Source of the DNA: Spirosoma utsteinense
GTDB taxonomy: Bacteria > Bacteroidota > Bacteroidia > Cytophagales > Spirosomataceae
Assembly: GCF_014282275.1 (NCBI RefSeq)
Contig: NZ_VFIA01000007.1
Span: 1-64,000, forward strand
Length of the DNA: 64,000 bases
Direction: 5' to 3'
Position numbers and translations under genes: made by a program
Notes under the pieces: model-generated
Told to the model about the DNA's origin: nothing
Databases searched by the model: none
What the model saw: only the letters and a program-made list of their open reading frames with translations
Shown: piece after piece, positions 16,553 to 25,343 of the stretch
Layout of the letters: every line of letters starts with the position of its first letter
How positions within the stretch are numbered: the first letter of the stretch is position 1

Positions 16553-18772
16553 TTATCGTCCGCCCGGCGGGCAATGCTGTAGCAGGTAATTCGTGTACAG
16601 CGTTTTCAGGTGTTGCGCTGTCCCCTCTCCCTCCGAAATGCTGTGTGTCCGGTTTGGATAGGGCATTACCTGAAACTGTTTGTTGTGCTTCACCAGTTCA
16701 TTGATCAGCACCTCGGCATTGTCGTAATGCACATTATCGTCGCCGGTACCGTGAATATACAGCAGGTTACCCCGCAGATTTTTGGCATACGTGATGGGTG
16801 ATCCCGCTACGAAATCATCCCGATTTTCCTGCGGCAGTCCCATGTATCGTTCCTGATAGATATTATCGTAAAATAACTGGTTGCCAACGGCCGCAATGGC
16901 AATACCGGTTTTATAAATGTCGGGGTATTGAAACAAAAGATGCAGTGTCGTTGACCCGCCACCGCTCCAGCCCCAAACGGCTACCCGGCTCGAATCCAGA
17001 TAGGCGTGCTGCGCCAGCAGTTTCTTTGTAGCCATCGCCTGGTCCCGGATATTGATACGGCCGATTTGGCGGTAAATGGACTTGCGCCAGTCAGCCCCTT
17101 TCAGGTTAGGCGTCCCCCGATTGTCGAGGGCTACGTAGACATAGCCAGCTTTAGCCATGTCGCCATTGAAGAGCCGGTTCTGACCCACCGAGAAATCGTC
17201 GTTGACGGTGCTGCCCGCTGGTTCGCCATACACATAAAAGACAACCGGATATTTTTTGGTGCTGTCAAAATCGGTTGGTTTAGCCATCCAGCCATCTACC
17301 GTAACCCCATCGTCGGTGGTGATGGTAAAGAAGCGGACATTAGGTTTGGCAACGGTTTTCAGCCGGGCGGTGAGGCTTTCGGCGGGGTCGACGGCCTTAT
17401 GGTCGGGCAAGCTAACCCACTCGCGGGCCGAAGGTGTCTGGTAATTGGTGAATGTGTGCATAGCCAGTCTGCCGTTGGGCGAGATGGTGTAGCCATGCGT
17501 CCCGGCGAGTCCCGCAGGTGTTACGCGCTCCGCTTTACCTTTCCCATCCAGCCGGGTTCGGTAGAGATACCGCTGGTTGGTATTTTCGGGCGAGGCAATG
17601 AAATAAATCTGATTGGCAGCCTCGTCGATGTGACTGATCGTAGCAATGTCATAAGCACCGGGCGTTAGCAGCGTCTCTTTTTTCCCGTCGGCGCTAACCC
17701 GGTACAGGTGACGCCACCCATCTTTTTCAGACACCCAGATAAATGCGTTGCCCGTATAGAGCCATTCCCATCCGACCGGATTATCGCGGCTCCAGCGGGA
17801 CTTGATATCGATCCACTTCTGGCCCGTCTCGGTATAAAATTCTTTGGTGCCCCCCGTTGCAGGGTTGCAGGTAAAGAGTCTGCTTTCGTTTTGCTTCCGA
17901 TTCAGCTGCTGCACGATCACCGACTCGCCCGATGGGAACCACTCCATCCGGGTTATGTAATGCTGCTGCGAATCGCCGGGTAGTTTCAGCCAGGTTGTTG
18001 GTCCACCTGATACAGATACGATACCCACCCGCGTTGGCGAGGGACTTTCGCCAACTTTAGGATACTCGACCGGTACAACATGGGAATAGTTTGAATCGGT
18101 CGTGTTCAGCATCAGGTAGTCGCGGATATTGGTTGCGTCGACCTGCCAGTAGGCAATCTGCTTGCTGTCGGGGCTCCATCGAAACCCATCACGGCATCCA
18201 AATTCTTCCTCATACGCCCAGTCGAACGTGCCGTTAATGCGTTTGCGGGTACCGTCGGCGGTTAGTTGCCGGATCTTGCCGGTGGCAACCTCTTCAACGA
18301 ATACATTGTGTTCGCTCACATACGCAACACTACGTCCATCGGGGGCCAGTTTTGCATACATCAGGGACTGGGCCGGTCTGGCTACGACACCCGCGCCCTG
18401 CCCCAGCTGGCGTACCTGACCAGTTGCGCGGTTTATCAGAAAATAATCGCCCCGCGTATTATAGCGCCAGACCCGGGCCGTGTTGGTAAATACGAGAACA
18501 CTGGCGCTATCGGGAGTAAAGGCGAAATCTGTCACCGGCATAGGCAGTGAACCGCCCGGCTGACGAAGTTTTTCTTTGGGTAGAAGTGTTGTTTTACGCC
18601 CTGTTCGGATGTCGATCTGGACCAGGTCGCCCTGTTCAACAGCGGCATAAGCATTACCATCGGCGGTCCAGTGCATCTGGCGACCGGGAACCTGGGCGTA
18701 TGTAGCGAAAATCGTTAAGCTGAGCGCTGTCGTCAGCAGTTTACAGCGCAAAAGAAAAGGAGACGGATTCAC
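16553..18772 (-). CDS. Dipeptidyl peptidase IV-type S9 serine peptidase
   Basis: 739 residues, exported. An N-terminal beta-propeller (about 40-480) precedes an alpha/beta-hydrolase domain. The catalytic triad is S603 (GWSGGGS), Asp 678/679 (GTGDDNVH) and H710 (NRTHS). The propeller has the DWAYEEEF motif, the Glu pair that anchors the substrate amino terminus in true DPP4 enzymes, so release of X-Pro or X-Ala dipeptides is expected; X-Hyp is possible. The start codon is GTG. It is upstream of the M1 peptidase and the hydroxyproline operon. Confidence 0.92.
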   Translation of the reverse strand: MNPSPFLLRCKLLTTALSLTIFATYAQVPGRQMHWTADGNAYAAVEQGDLVQIDIRTGRKTTLLPKEKLRQPGGSLPMPVTDFAFTPDSASVLVFTNTARVWRYNTRGDYFLINRATGQVRQLGQGAGVVARPAQSLMYAKLAPDGRSVAYVSEHNVFVEEVATGKIRQLTADGTRKRINGTFDWAYEEEFGCRDGFRWSPDSKQIAYWQVDATNIRDYLMLNTTDSNYSHVVPVEYPKVGESPSPTRVGIVSVSGGPTTWLKLPGDSQQHYITRMEWFPSGESVIVQQLNRKQNESRLFTCNPATGGTKEFYTETGQKWIDIKSRWSRDNPVGWEWLYTGNAFIWVSEKDGWRHLYRVSADGKKETLLTPGAYDIATISHIDEAANQIYFIASPENTNQRYLYRTRLDGKGKAERVTPAGLAGTHGYTISPNGRLAMHTFTNYQTPSAREWVSLPDHKAVDPAESLTARLKTVAKPNVRFFTITTDDGVTVDGWMAKPTDFDSTKKYPVVFYVYGEPAGSTVNDDFSVGQNRLFNGDMAKAGYVYVALDNRGTPNLKGADWRKSIYRQIGRINIRDQAMATKKLLAQHAYLDSSRVAVWGWSGGGSTTLHLLFQYPDIYKTGIAIAAVGNQLFYDNIYQERYMGLPQENRDDFVAGSPITYAKNLRGNLLYIHGTGDDNVHYDNAEVLINELVKHNKQFQVMPYPNRTHSISEGEGTAQHLKTLYTNYLLQHCPPGGR

Positions 18773-18913
18773 GAAGTAGTCGCGTAAATGAAGTGATTAC
18801 TCTCCAAAAGTACACGATTTCGATGCACCGTCTCCTATTAAAGCAGACAATTTAACTAAGTTGGGCAATCACCCATTCCAGAATAAGTGTTGGAAGGGTT
18901 AGCACTATTCACC

Positions 18914-19756
18914 TCATGAATTGATCGTCTTTGGCTCGTCTTCCAGCTTTGGGGCAGGATTTCTATAGCTGCGGATGAGGAAGAAAAGGCCTACCAACAC
19001 CACTGGAATGCTCAGTTGCTGACCGATATTCAGGTACATGCTGGCCTCTTTGGCTACCTGATCTTCTTTGATGTATTCGTAGAAGAAACGCAGGGTAAAC
19101 ACCCAGATCAGGAAAATACCCATCATGCTTCCCTGCGGGGTCCGCTCCTTCCGGCGGTTCCAGAACCACATCAGAAAGAAAAACAGAACCAGACACGACA
19201 ACGATTCGTATAGCTGGGCGGGGTGACGGGGTATTTTGGCGTATTCGTTGTTGTTCATAAATACGAACGCCCACGATACATCAGTTGGTCGGCCAACAAT
19301 CTCGGAATTCATCAGGTTACCAAACCGGATGGAGGCCCCCGCCAGTGCCACTGTAATCACAATACGGTCGGCCACCCACAGGAATGACTGCCCGGTTGCC
19401 CGGCTTTCCTGCCGCCGTGAGTAGAGCCAGAGGCCAATCATGATACCAATGAAAGCACCATGGCTGGCCAAGCCCGCAAAAGGCGGCAAAATAACTTCGA
19501 GTGGATTTCGCAGCAAAACTTCTGGTTCGTAGAACAGGAAGTGACCTAAACGGGCACCAACTATGGTGGATACGACCATATAGATCAGTAGCGAATCGGT
19601 CTCGGCGATGGGCTTTCTCTCTACCTTGAAGATATGAGTCATGATCTGCATCCCGATCAGGAAACCCAGCGCGAAGAGCAGCCCATACCAGCGAACGGAA
19701 AACGCGCCGATGTGAAAAATTTCGGGATTGACGTCCCAGATAACATATTGCAACAT
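18914..19756 (-). CDS. lgt: Prolipoprotein diacylglyceryl transferase
   Basis: 280 residues, polytopic inner-membrane enzyme that attaches diacylglycerol from phosphatidylglycerol to the lipobox cysteine. The Lgt signature RFGNLMNSEIVGRPTD is present at about 144-159, with the conserved YGLLFALGF region in the first helices and GHLGFL-like G-R-L residues after the second. A TATCTTTG promoter box is 43 bp upstream (19799-19806). It is divergent from yidD. Confidence 0.96.
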   Translation of the reverse strand: MLQYVIWDVNPEIFHIGAFSVRWYGLLFALGFLIGMQIMTHIFKVERKPIAETDSLLIYMVVSTIVGARLGHFLFYEPEVLLRNPLEVILPPFAGLASHGAFIGIMIGLWLYSRRQESRATGQSFLWVADRIVITVALAGASIRFGNLMNSEIVGRPTDVSWAFVFMNNNEYAKIPRHPAQLYESLSCLVLFFFLMWFWNRRKERTPQGSMMGIFLIWVFTLRFFYEYIKEDQVAKEASMYLNIGQQLSIPVVLVGLFFLIRSYRNPAPKLEDEPKTINS

Positions 19757-19798
19757 AATGAGTCGGGTCAGCGCCGGTTAATAGCGAACGACGGCCGA

Positions 19799-19806
19799 CA
19801 AAGATA
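19799..19806 (-). promoter_or_regulatory. -7 promoter box of lgt
   Basis: The minus strand reads TATCTTTG, a full TAnnTTTG match, 43 nt before the lgt ATG. A TTTCC stretch about 17-21 nt further upstream is only a partial -33 match. Confidence 0.5.
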
Positions 19807-19852
19807 GGAATTGCGGGAAAGTTTTCAGCCGTTCTGGTGTTATACGCACATG

Positions 19853-20062
19853 ATGAAGTCTGTACTGATCGGGTTAGTGCGCGTATACCAGGCGGTTTTG
19901 TCGCCTTATCTGCCCAACGCCTGCCGGTATACACCCACCTGCTCGCAGTATGCCATTGAAGCAATCCGCAAACATGGCGCCCTCAGGGGTGGCTGGATGG
20001 GCCTGAAACGCATAAGCCGCTGCCACCCCTGGGGCGGGCACGGCTACGATCCTGTACCGTAA
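19853..20062 (+). CDS. yidD: Membrane protein insertion efficiency factor YidD
   Basis: 69 residues. [29 protein letters not shown] and the following [14 protein letters not shown] are the diagnostic YidD (DUF37) blocks, with three conserved cysteines. It is a membrane-associated helper of YidC-dependent insertion. The start is taken at the second of two adjacent ATGs (19850/19853), where the family N-terminus begins; a longer frame from 19811 overlaps the lgt promoter and is unlikely. It is not next to rnpA/yidC as in many genomes. Confidence 0.93.
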   Translation: MKSVLIGLVRVYQAVLSPYLPNACRYTPTCSQYAIEAIRKHGALRGGWMGLKRISRCHPWGGHGYDPVP

Positions 20063-20200
20063 CAGTCAGTTAGTTGGTGAGTCGGTCAGTTGGTTAGTTG
20101 CTGACGCGTTCTCTATAAACTCACTGACTGAACAACTGACCAACTCACCGACTGAACAACTGACCAACTCACCAACTCACCGACTGATCAACTGACTAAC
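20063..20200. repeat. GTCAGT/ACTGAC-word repeat and imperfect palindrome
   Basis: The left side (20063-20100) is built from GTCAGTTAGTTGGTGAGT-like words. The right side (20120-20200) is built from their complements and includes a near-perfect 24-nt tandem duplication at 20127-20150 and 20151-20173. It fills the gap between yidD and the GroES-like gene. It has the same word vocabulary as 12763-12850. Confidence 0.75.
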
Positions 20201-20213
20201 TAACAAACTGATT

Positions 20214-20588
20214 ATGATTGGAATAACAGCCGATAACAAGCTAAAACGCCTGATTGTGGTTGGCGACCGCGTATTAATCAAACCCAAAGACCCCACCGAC
20301 CGGACCAACAGCGGCCTGTATCTGCCGCCCACGGTGCAGGAAAAAGAACAAGTCCAGTCGGGCTATGTTATTAAAGTAGGACCGGGCTATCCCATTCCTG
20401 TACAAACGGAGGATGAGCCCTGGAAAGAAACGGAAGAAAAAGTAAAGTACATGCCGCTTCAGGCGCAGGAAGGCGACGTGGCCCTTTATTTACAGCGAAA
20501 TGCCATTGAACTGCAATATGAAGGGGAGCAATACGTGATTGTGCCACAGGCGTCGATTCTGATGCTGGAACGGTCAGAAGATCTGTGA
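20214..20588 (+). CDS. GroES-like co-chaperone family protein
   Basis: 124 residues. GDRVLIKPKDPTDRTNSGLYLPPT matches the Cpn10 N-terminal strand and the start of the mobile loop; VIVPQASILML matches the C-terminal strand. It is longer than GroES (~97 residues) because of an acidic insertion at about 63-85, and no groL is adjacent. It is probably a paralogue of the housekeeping GroES; whether it works with GroEL is unknown. Confidence 0.85.
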   Translation: MIGITADNKLKRLIVVGDRVLIKPKDPTDRTNSGLYLPPTVQEKEQVQSGYVIKVGPGYPIPVQTEDEPWKETEEKVKYMPLQAQEGDVALYLQRNAIELQYEGEQYVIVPQASILMLERSEDL

Positions 20589-20658
20589 GCCTCGTGTTCG
20601 GAAAAGAAGGAGTTCATCCAGTAAACAGCGGCTTCCCGGTCGCACTACTTTAACACTT

Positions 20659-21096
20659 ATGCGATATCAGTGGTTGATGAGTCTGATTGTATTACTAATT
20701 GGACAAACTCTTGTTATGGAAAGTGTAGCGAATCAGAAGACGTCGCTCAAGGCGATACTGAACGAAAAAAAAGATAACCGGCGGGTAATTCTGCTATACG
20801 GTCGCGACGATGCACAGCATTTCCTGATCGATCAGCAGGAAGCCCTGAGTGAAGCCAAAGCAGGGCTGGCAGAACGCGATATGGACGTGATTGTCCTGAT
20901 TGCATCGATGGTGACCGAGCCGGACCGCCAGTTTCTGATGCACGATTTCAAGCTACTGCCTTCCGAAGATTTTGTCGGCTGGCTGATTGGCAAAGACGGC
21001 GGTGTCAAGCAAACGTTCAAAAAGCTCGTAACGGCCGACGAACTCTTCAAGCTTGTCGATGGCATGCCGATGCGTAAGCAGGAAGCGAAGCATTAA
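20659..21096 (+). CDS. DUF4174 domain protein, exported
   Basis: 145 residues with an N-terminal hydrophobic signal (about 5-22). It then carries a thioredoxin-like DUF4174 domain: RRVILLYGRDDAQHFLIDQQ, and later VGWLIGKDGGVKQTF. The Cys pair of active thioredoxins is absent. The family is of unknown function. The gene ends just before a 40-nt-arm hairpin. Confidence 0.8.
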   Translation: MRYQWLMSLIVLLIGQTLVMESVANQKTSLKAILNEKKDNRRVILLYGRDDAQHFLIDQQEALSEAKAGLAERDMDVIVLIASMVTEPDRQFLMHDFKLLPSEDFVGWLIGKDGGVKQTFKKLVTADELFKLVDGMPMRKQEAKH

Positions 21097-21099
21097 TCG

Positions 21100-21188
21100 G
21101 CCTTGTTGCGAGGGATGGGTGACCCGGAACTTTGCCAAAATCTAGAACTTTGGCAAAGTTCCGGGTCACCCATCCCACGCAACAAGGC
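21100..21188. terminator. Exceptionally long hairpin (40-nt arms)
   Basis: Arms 21100-21139 and 21149-21188 are reverse complements with one mismatch in 40, around a 9-nt loop (ATCTAGAAC). It lies between the convergent DUF4174 and sialate esterase genes. It is far longer than needed for intrinsic termination and has no T-run, so terminator function is an inference from position. Confidence 0.8.
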
Positions 21189-21214
21189 TTATTCAGCGTC
21201 AATCCCCCTCAACA

Positions 21215-23197
21215 CTACTGCCCAAACCTGGCCGCTTCCGTGACTCCTTTCCAGGTGTCTGTACGGAACGGTACAGCCGGAAAGCCCTGTTTATTGAAGA
21301 GATTGACCTCGCCGTTATAATCTGCCCATCCATACCGGACGGCTACGGGTGCCGCCACCGAATCGCAGTGTACGATCACTGAATTACCCTGAACGTCGGC
21401 TTTGGCGTAGTAAAACTTCTGATCTTCTCCCGCAACCTCAAATCCTTTGAGGTATCCGTATTTATCTTTCACCATCAACCCGTCGGCTGCATTCCTGAAG
21501 GTCAGAATGGCCCGGTTTTTATCCGGTGTCATTTTGTCCAGCATAGGTCCGCGAGATGCTTCAGCGGCTGGAACCTCGCCTGCCGGGCCACCCGGTTTGC
21601 GATAGACGACCCGCATGGCCTCGGCAGCCAGGCGATTACCGACATCGTGCTTGTTTTTGGGATGGATGTCGGTGGCCTCGCCAATATCGGCCGTAATTGC
21701 CATACCCGTGTTAGGCAACTGGAGCGTCATCGTTTGGGCCTCGCGCAGTTCGGCCCACGCACTTCCCCGCCGGCTGTCGCCGTTTGACGCGTTGAAGCTG
21801 GCCAGCTGGACGAACAGAAACGGAAAATCCTCTTTCCAATGCTGCCGCCAGTCCTGAATCATGAGCGGGAAGGTACGCCGGTACTGATACGCCCGACCTG
21901 CGTTCGATTCCCCCTGGTACCAGATAGCGCCAGCAACGGCGTAAGGTACCAGTGGATTGATCATGGCATTAAATAGTTGGGTCGCATACGTATTGGGCCC
22001 CGGATTGTAGGACGACGAATTTATGGATGCTACCCGATACTGCCAGCTACCTGCCAGCGGCAGGTCCAGATTATCGCCCACCAGCCGAAGCTGTTCTGCC
22101 GTACCCATCAGTCCTCCTCCACCACCATTATCGGCAACACGAACCACGATAACGTTGCGACCGGGCTTTAACAAGCCATCGGGCAGCGCATAGGCTCTGG
22201 CCCGAAGCCCTTTGGTACTGCCTACCAACTGGCCGTTCACATACGTCGAATCATCATCGTCGACGGAGCCAATCGATAGCTTTACGTTTTTAAGCGAACC
22301 TGTTTCCGGTACCATGACCTCCCGCCGGAACCACACGACACCGTCTACCGTTGGCAGACCGCCCCACTCCCAGTCGCCGGGAGCATTCATGGATTTCCAG
22401 GCACTCGTGTTCAGGTTAGGATCAGCCCATGTTTGCGCTTCGCCTACGGTAGGCAATCCACCCTGTTGCTGCTGAAGGAGTTTCCTGATGCGCTCAGTAC
22501 CACTTTGAACAACTTCCTGATAGGTACCCGGCAACTTTTCGGCTACGGCCTTCAACTCTTCGTCGCGGTTCATAGCTTCCCGGCTGGTCCACGTCTCAGA
22601 ATGGGTACCACCCCAGGACGAGTTGATTAAACCAATGGGTACGTTCAATTCCTTTTGAAGTTGTTTGGCAAAAAAGTAGCCAACAGCCGTATAAGCGGGA
22701 GCCGTTGCCGGACTGCACACTGTCCATTCGCCTTCAATATCGCTGCCCAGCGAGAGGCTCATGGCCTTGCCGACGGCCAGTTGCCGAATCTGTGGATAAT
22801 TTGCCGTTTTGATTTCTTCCTTTCCATTCATGGCGGCTATCAATGGCCATTCCATGTTCGATTGACCGGAGCATAGCCAAACCTCACCCGCCAGGACATC
22901 GTCGTAGGTAACGGTATTTTTCTTTCCGCGCACCACCAGCTGAAACGGCCCGCCCGCTTCGATCGGGTCGAGACTAACCCGCCACTTACCGTCCTTCCCC
23001 GTACTGGCTGTTTTGCTTTGGCTGGCCAGTGTCACCGTTATTTTTTCACCAGCATCGGCCCATCCCCATACGGGTATTGGCTTCCGGCGCTGTAGCACCA
23101 TATGCGACCCAAATACCTTCGGCAGTCGCACTTCAGCCAGCGCAGTCTGCACAACCAGTATACCCACAATGAGCAGTCTCCATTTAAAACCTTTCAT
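21215..23197 (-). CDS. Sialate O-acetylesterase family protein, exported
   Basis: 660 residues with a signal peptide (to about residue 21). The SGNH/SASA catalytic motif GQSNM is at 111-115, with nucleophile S113. A jelly-roll module resembling the beta-galactosidase sugar-binding domain is inserted at about 270-375 (WFRREVMVPETGS through VIVVRVADNGGG). The GxND-like block (AIWYQGESNAGR, about 435) and the DIHPKNK His region complete the active site. It removes acetyl esters from sialic acid or plant polysaccharides in the periplasm or at the cell surface; in this lineage hemicellulose is as likely as sialic acid. Confidence 0.9.
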   Translation of the reverse strand: MKGFKWRLLIVGILVVQTALAEVRLPKVFGSHMVLQRRKPIPVWGWADAGEKITVTLASQSKTASTGKDGKWRVSLDPIEAGGPFQLVVRGKKNTVTYDDVLAGEVWLCSGQSNMEWPLIAAMNGKEEIKTANYPQIRQLAVGKAMSLSLGSDIEGEWTVCSPATAPAYTAVGYFFAKQLQKELNVPIGLINSSWGGTHSETWTSREAMNRDEELKAVAEKLPGTYQEVVQSGTERIRKLLQQQQGGLPTVGEAQTWADPNLNTSAWKSMNAPGDWEWGGLPTVDGVVWFRREVMVPETGSLKNVKLSIGSVDDDDSTYVNGQLVGSTKGLRARAYALPDGLLKPGRNVIVVRVADNGGGGGLMGTAEQLRLVGDNLDLPLAGSWQYRVASINSSSYNPGPNTYATQLFNAMINPLVPYAVAGAIWYQGESNAGRAYQYRRTFPLMIQDWRQHWKEDFPFLFVQLASFNASNGDSRRGSAWAELREAQTMTLQLPNTGMAITADIGEATDIHPKNKHDVGNRLAAEAMRVVYRKPGGPAGEVPAAEASRGPMLDKMTPDKNRAILTFRNAADGLMVKDKYGYLKGFEVAGEDQKFYYAKADVQGNSVIVHCDSVAAPVAVRYGWADYNGEVNLFNKQGFPAVPFRTDTWKGVTEAARFGQ

Positions 23198-23292
23198 CTA
23201 TATTGACGATTTAGTAGTACAATGCTTCTCCTTACAAAAAGACAAAGTACAGTTTTTATTACCACAAGGTCTTCATAAACCCGGCAACGAAC

Positions 23293-24207
23293 ATGACATC
23301 ACAAATGCCTGCTCAACCCGCCGTACGGATCCTTATTACTGGTGCCAGCGGCAACGTCGGGCTGGAGACCATACGTGAACTGATGAAGCACTCCCGCAAG
23401 CAGGAGTTTGAGGTAATAGCCGGTATACGGGACACAATACAGCCTGGAACGAAACCGGAATGGACGGTACAACCCGATGGGTTTGTAACCCTCGATTTCA
23501 CCAAAGCCGATACATTCAGGGGGGCGCTGTTGGGGGTGAGCCGGGTGTTGCTGGTCCGTCCACCCCAGTTAGCCGATGTTGATGTTTATTTCAAACCGTT
23601 CATAGAAGCGATGAAACAGGCAGGCGTTCGACAGGTCGTATTCCTGTCGTTGCAGGGCGTTGAAAACAACCCGGTAACCCCGCATCATAAAATTGAAAAA
23701 ATCCTTGTCGAAGCCAACCTGCCGTTCACATTTCTGAGGCCCAGCTTTTTTATGCAAAACCTCAGTACCATACACCGCGATGAGATCCGACGTCAAAATG
23801 AAATATTTGTCCCGGCAGGAAACGGTCGGACAAGTTTTGTCGATGTGCGGGATATTGGGGCGGTGGCAGCCCTGGCACTAACGAGTTCGACGACCGAACA
23901 CTTGTATAAAGGGTATGAGCTGACTGGCTCCGAAGCGCTGACTTACAGCGAAGTGGCCCGAACGCTGACAACGGTGCTGGGTCGCCAGATCACTTACCGT
24001 AACCCATCCATGCTGCGGTTTGTGTGGCGAAAATGGGTGAAGGAAAAAAATCCGCTGGGCTTTACGCTGGTGATGCTGGCCTTGTATACGGTTTCAAAAT
24101 TAGGAAAAGCGGCCAAGCTAACGAACGAGACAAGTAGGCTACTTGGGCGCGCTCCTATCACGTTTCGGCAGTTTGCCGACGACTACCGGTCGGTTTGGCT
24201 ACCCTGA
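23293..24207 (+). CDS. NmrA-like NAD(P)-binding reductase
   Basis: 304 residues. The N-terminal ILITGASGNVGLETIREL is an NmrA/atypical-SDR dinucleotide-binding motif (GASGNVG). The later VFLSLQGVENN and HHKIEKILVEANLPFTFLRPSFFMQN blocks match the QOR2/NmrA branch (LRPxxFMxN), and VDVRDIGAVAA is a further family block. The substrate cannot be told; members act as quinone reductases or redox sensors. It is convergent with the following outer-membrane protein gene, the stops lying one base apart. Confidence 0.88.
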   Translation: MTSQMPAQPAVRILITGASGNVGLETIRELMKHSRKQEFEVIAGIRDTIQPGTKPEWTVQPDGFVTLDFTKADTFRGALLGVSRVLLVRPPQLADVDVYFKPFIEAMKQAGVRQVVFLSLQGVENNPVTPHHKIEKILVEANLPFTFLRPSFFMQNLSTIHRDEIRRQNEIFVPAGNGRTSFVDVRDIGAVAALALTSSTTEHLYKGYELTGSEALTYSEVARTLTTVLGRQITYRNPSMLRFVWRKWVKEKNPLGFTLVMLALYTVSKLGKAAKLTNETSRLLGRAPITFRQFADDYRSVWLP

Positions 24208-24208
24208 C

Positions 24209-25075
24209 TTACTTGATATGTCCTTTACCCCGTACTTCCAGCGCATTCGGGAAATTACGTTGGATGGCCAGGGTGTACCGCAACGTTACTCCATAGTTCA
24301 TACCCGTTCCTGTGCCTTGCAGCTGCGCCTGCTGTGCCAGCGTCCGGTTGACGGTATAGTTAACGTCGGTAACGATGGAACTGCCCAGTCCCCAGAATTT
24401 GCGGATTGAAAAACCAAGGTCGACATTATCGCTAAGCCGCACGTTGTATTCAGCGCCCAGTTCGGCCATGGTCGTCATGCGTGTACCTGTACGAGTCTGG
24501 CTCAGCAAACGCAACGTGTCGGGCGACTCGCCCCGGCCCCGATAGCGGTAACCAATCAGCGAGAAACGGCCCTCAGACTGACCACCGTTCGGTACCAGCC
24601 ACATACCCCCGCTCAGCCAGAAACCCGACCGCAGCCAAGGGCCACTGGTAGAGAGAACGAGTCTTTTCCCCCGCAGGATAAAAGCATCCCGACCATTCGT
24701 GTACCGGTATACCAGAGGAGCAACGCCGTTCCGAACCGATACCTGCGTATGAATAGGCATCCGGGCATATCCCCCCTCGACTGACCACCGTTCACGGGAT
24801 GTCCAGCCAATCATAGCCCCAATACCGGCTTTTGTAACGAGATCGCTTTGAATCAGGCCGTTGAAGGAGTTATCAATATGAGCCCGATCGGTACGAACGA
24901 AACCGTCCAGCGACACATACCAGCGGTCACGGATATTGGGGCCACCGTAGCGCGTCAACAGCCGGTTGTACTGGGTACCGCGGTCAGGTGCCCGGTAGTA
25001 ATCGGCAACGCCCTGCCCGTAAACAGGCGAAAAAGCGATTCCGATTAGTAAACAAAACAAGTAATGTCTTATCAT
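24209..25075 (-). CDS. Hypothetical outer-membrane beta-barrel protein
   Basis: 288 residues from the ATG at 25075 (MIRHYLFCLLIGIAFSPVYG, a signal peptide). The mature region has alternating hydrophobic/aromatic strands (RWYVSLDGFVRTD, LGAEYNVRLSDNVDLGFSIRKFW, MNYGVTLRYTLAI) typical of small Bacteroidota porin-like barrels. No specific family was recognised. An in-frame start at 25102 adds nine charged residues before the signal and is less likely. Confidence 0.75.
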   Translation of the reverse strand: MIRHYLFCLLIGIAFSPVYGQGVADYYRAPDRGTQYNRLLTRYGGPNIRDRWYVSLDGFVRTDRAHIDNSFNGLIQSDLVTKAGIGAMIGWTSRERWSVEGGYARMPIHTQVSVRNGVAPLVYRYTNGRDAFILRGKRLVLSTSGPWLRSGFWLSGGMWLVPNGGQSEGRFSLIGYRYRGRGESPDTLRLLSQTRTGTRMTTMAELGAEYNVRLSDNVDLGFSIRKFWGLGSSIVTDVNYTVNRTLAQQAQLQGTGTGMNYGVTLRYTLAIQRNFPNALEVRGKGHIK

Positions 25076-25267
25076 GTGACGTCGGCTTAGCGGTTTCTGC
25101 AAATAACGCGATAAACGTTTGTTTGTTAATTAGTTACGACATTTTTTATTCACCCATAATCAAACAAAGCGCTCTTTTTACATGAATTGCATTCCATGTA
25201 GGTAAACTTCGCTAGAGTAAGCTACTCAAAATAAAGATTAACCTGTTGATTATCAATAATCTAAAAA

Positions 25268-25303
25268 CAGATAAAGCCTGACTTATTAGCCAGGCTTTAT
25301 CTG
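25268..25303 (-). terminator. Intrinsic terminator after DUF2911 gene
   Basis: Perfect 13-bp arms 25268-25280 and 25291-25303 with a 10-nt loop. On the minus strand the stem is followed by TTTTTAG, so this is a classical terminator for the gene ending at 25344. Confidence 0.85.
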
Positions 25304-25343
25304 TTCACCACTTAATAGATTAGTAACTATGCGGTACTATTAT

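Noticed and set aside
20063-20200. tRNA or small RNA gene in the yidD-GroES gap
   Set aside because: No cloverleaf or conserved TTC motif; the sequence is explained by the repeated ACTGAC/GTCAGT words.
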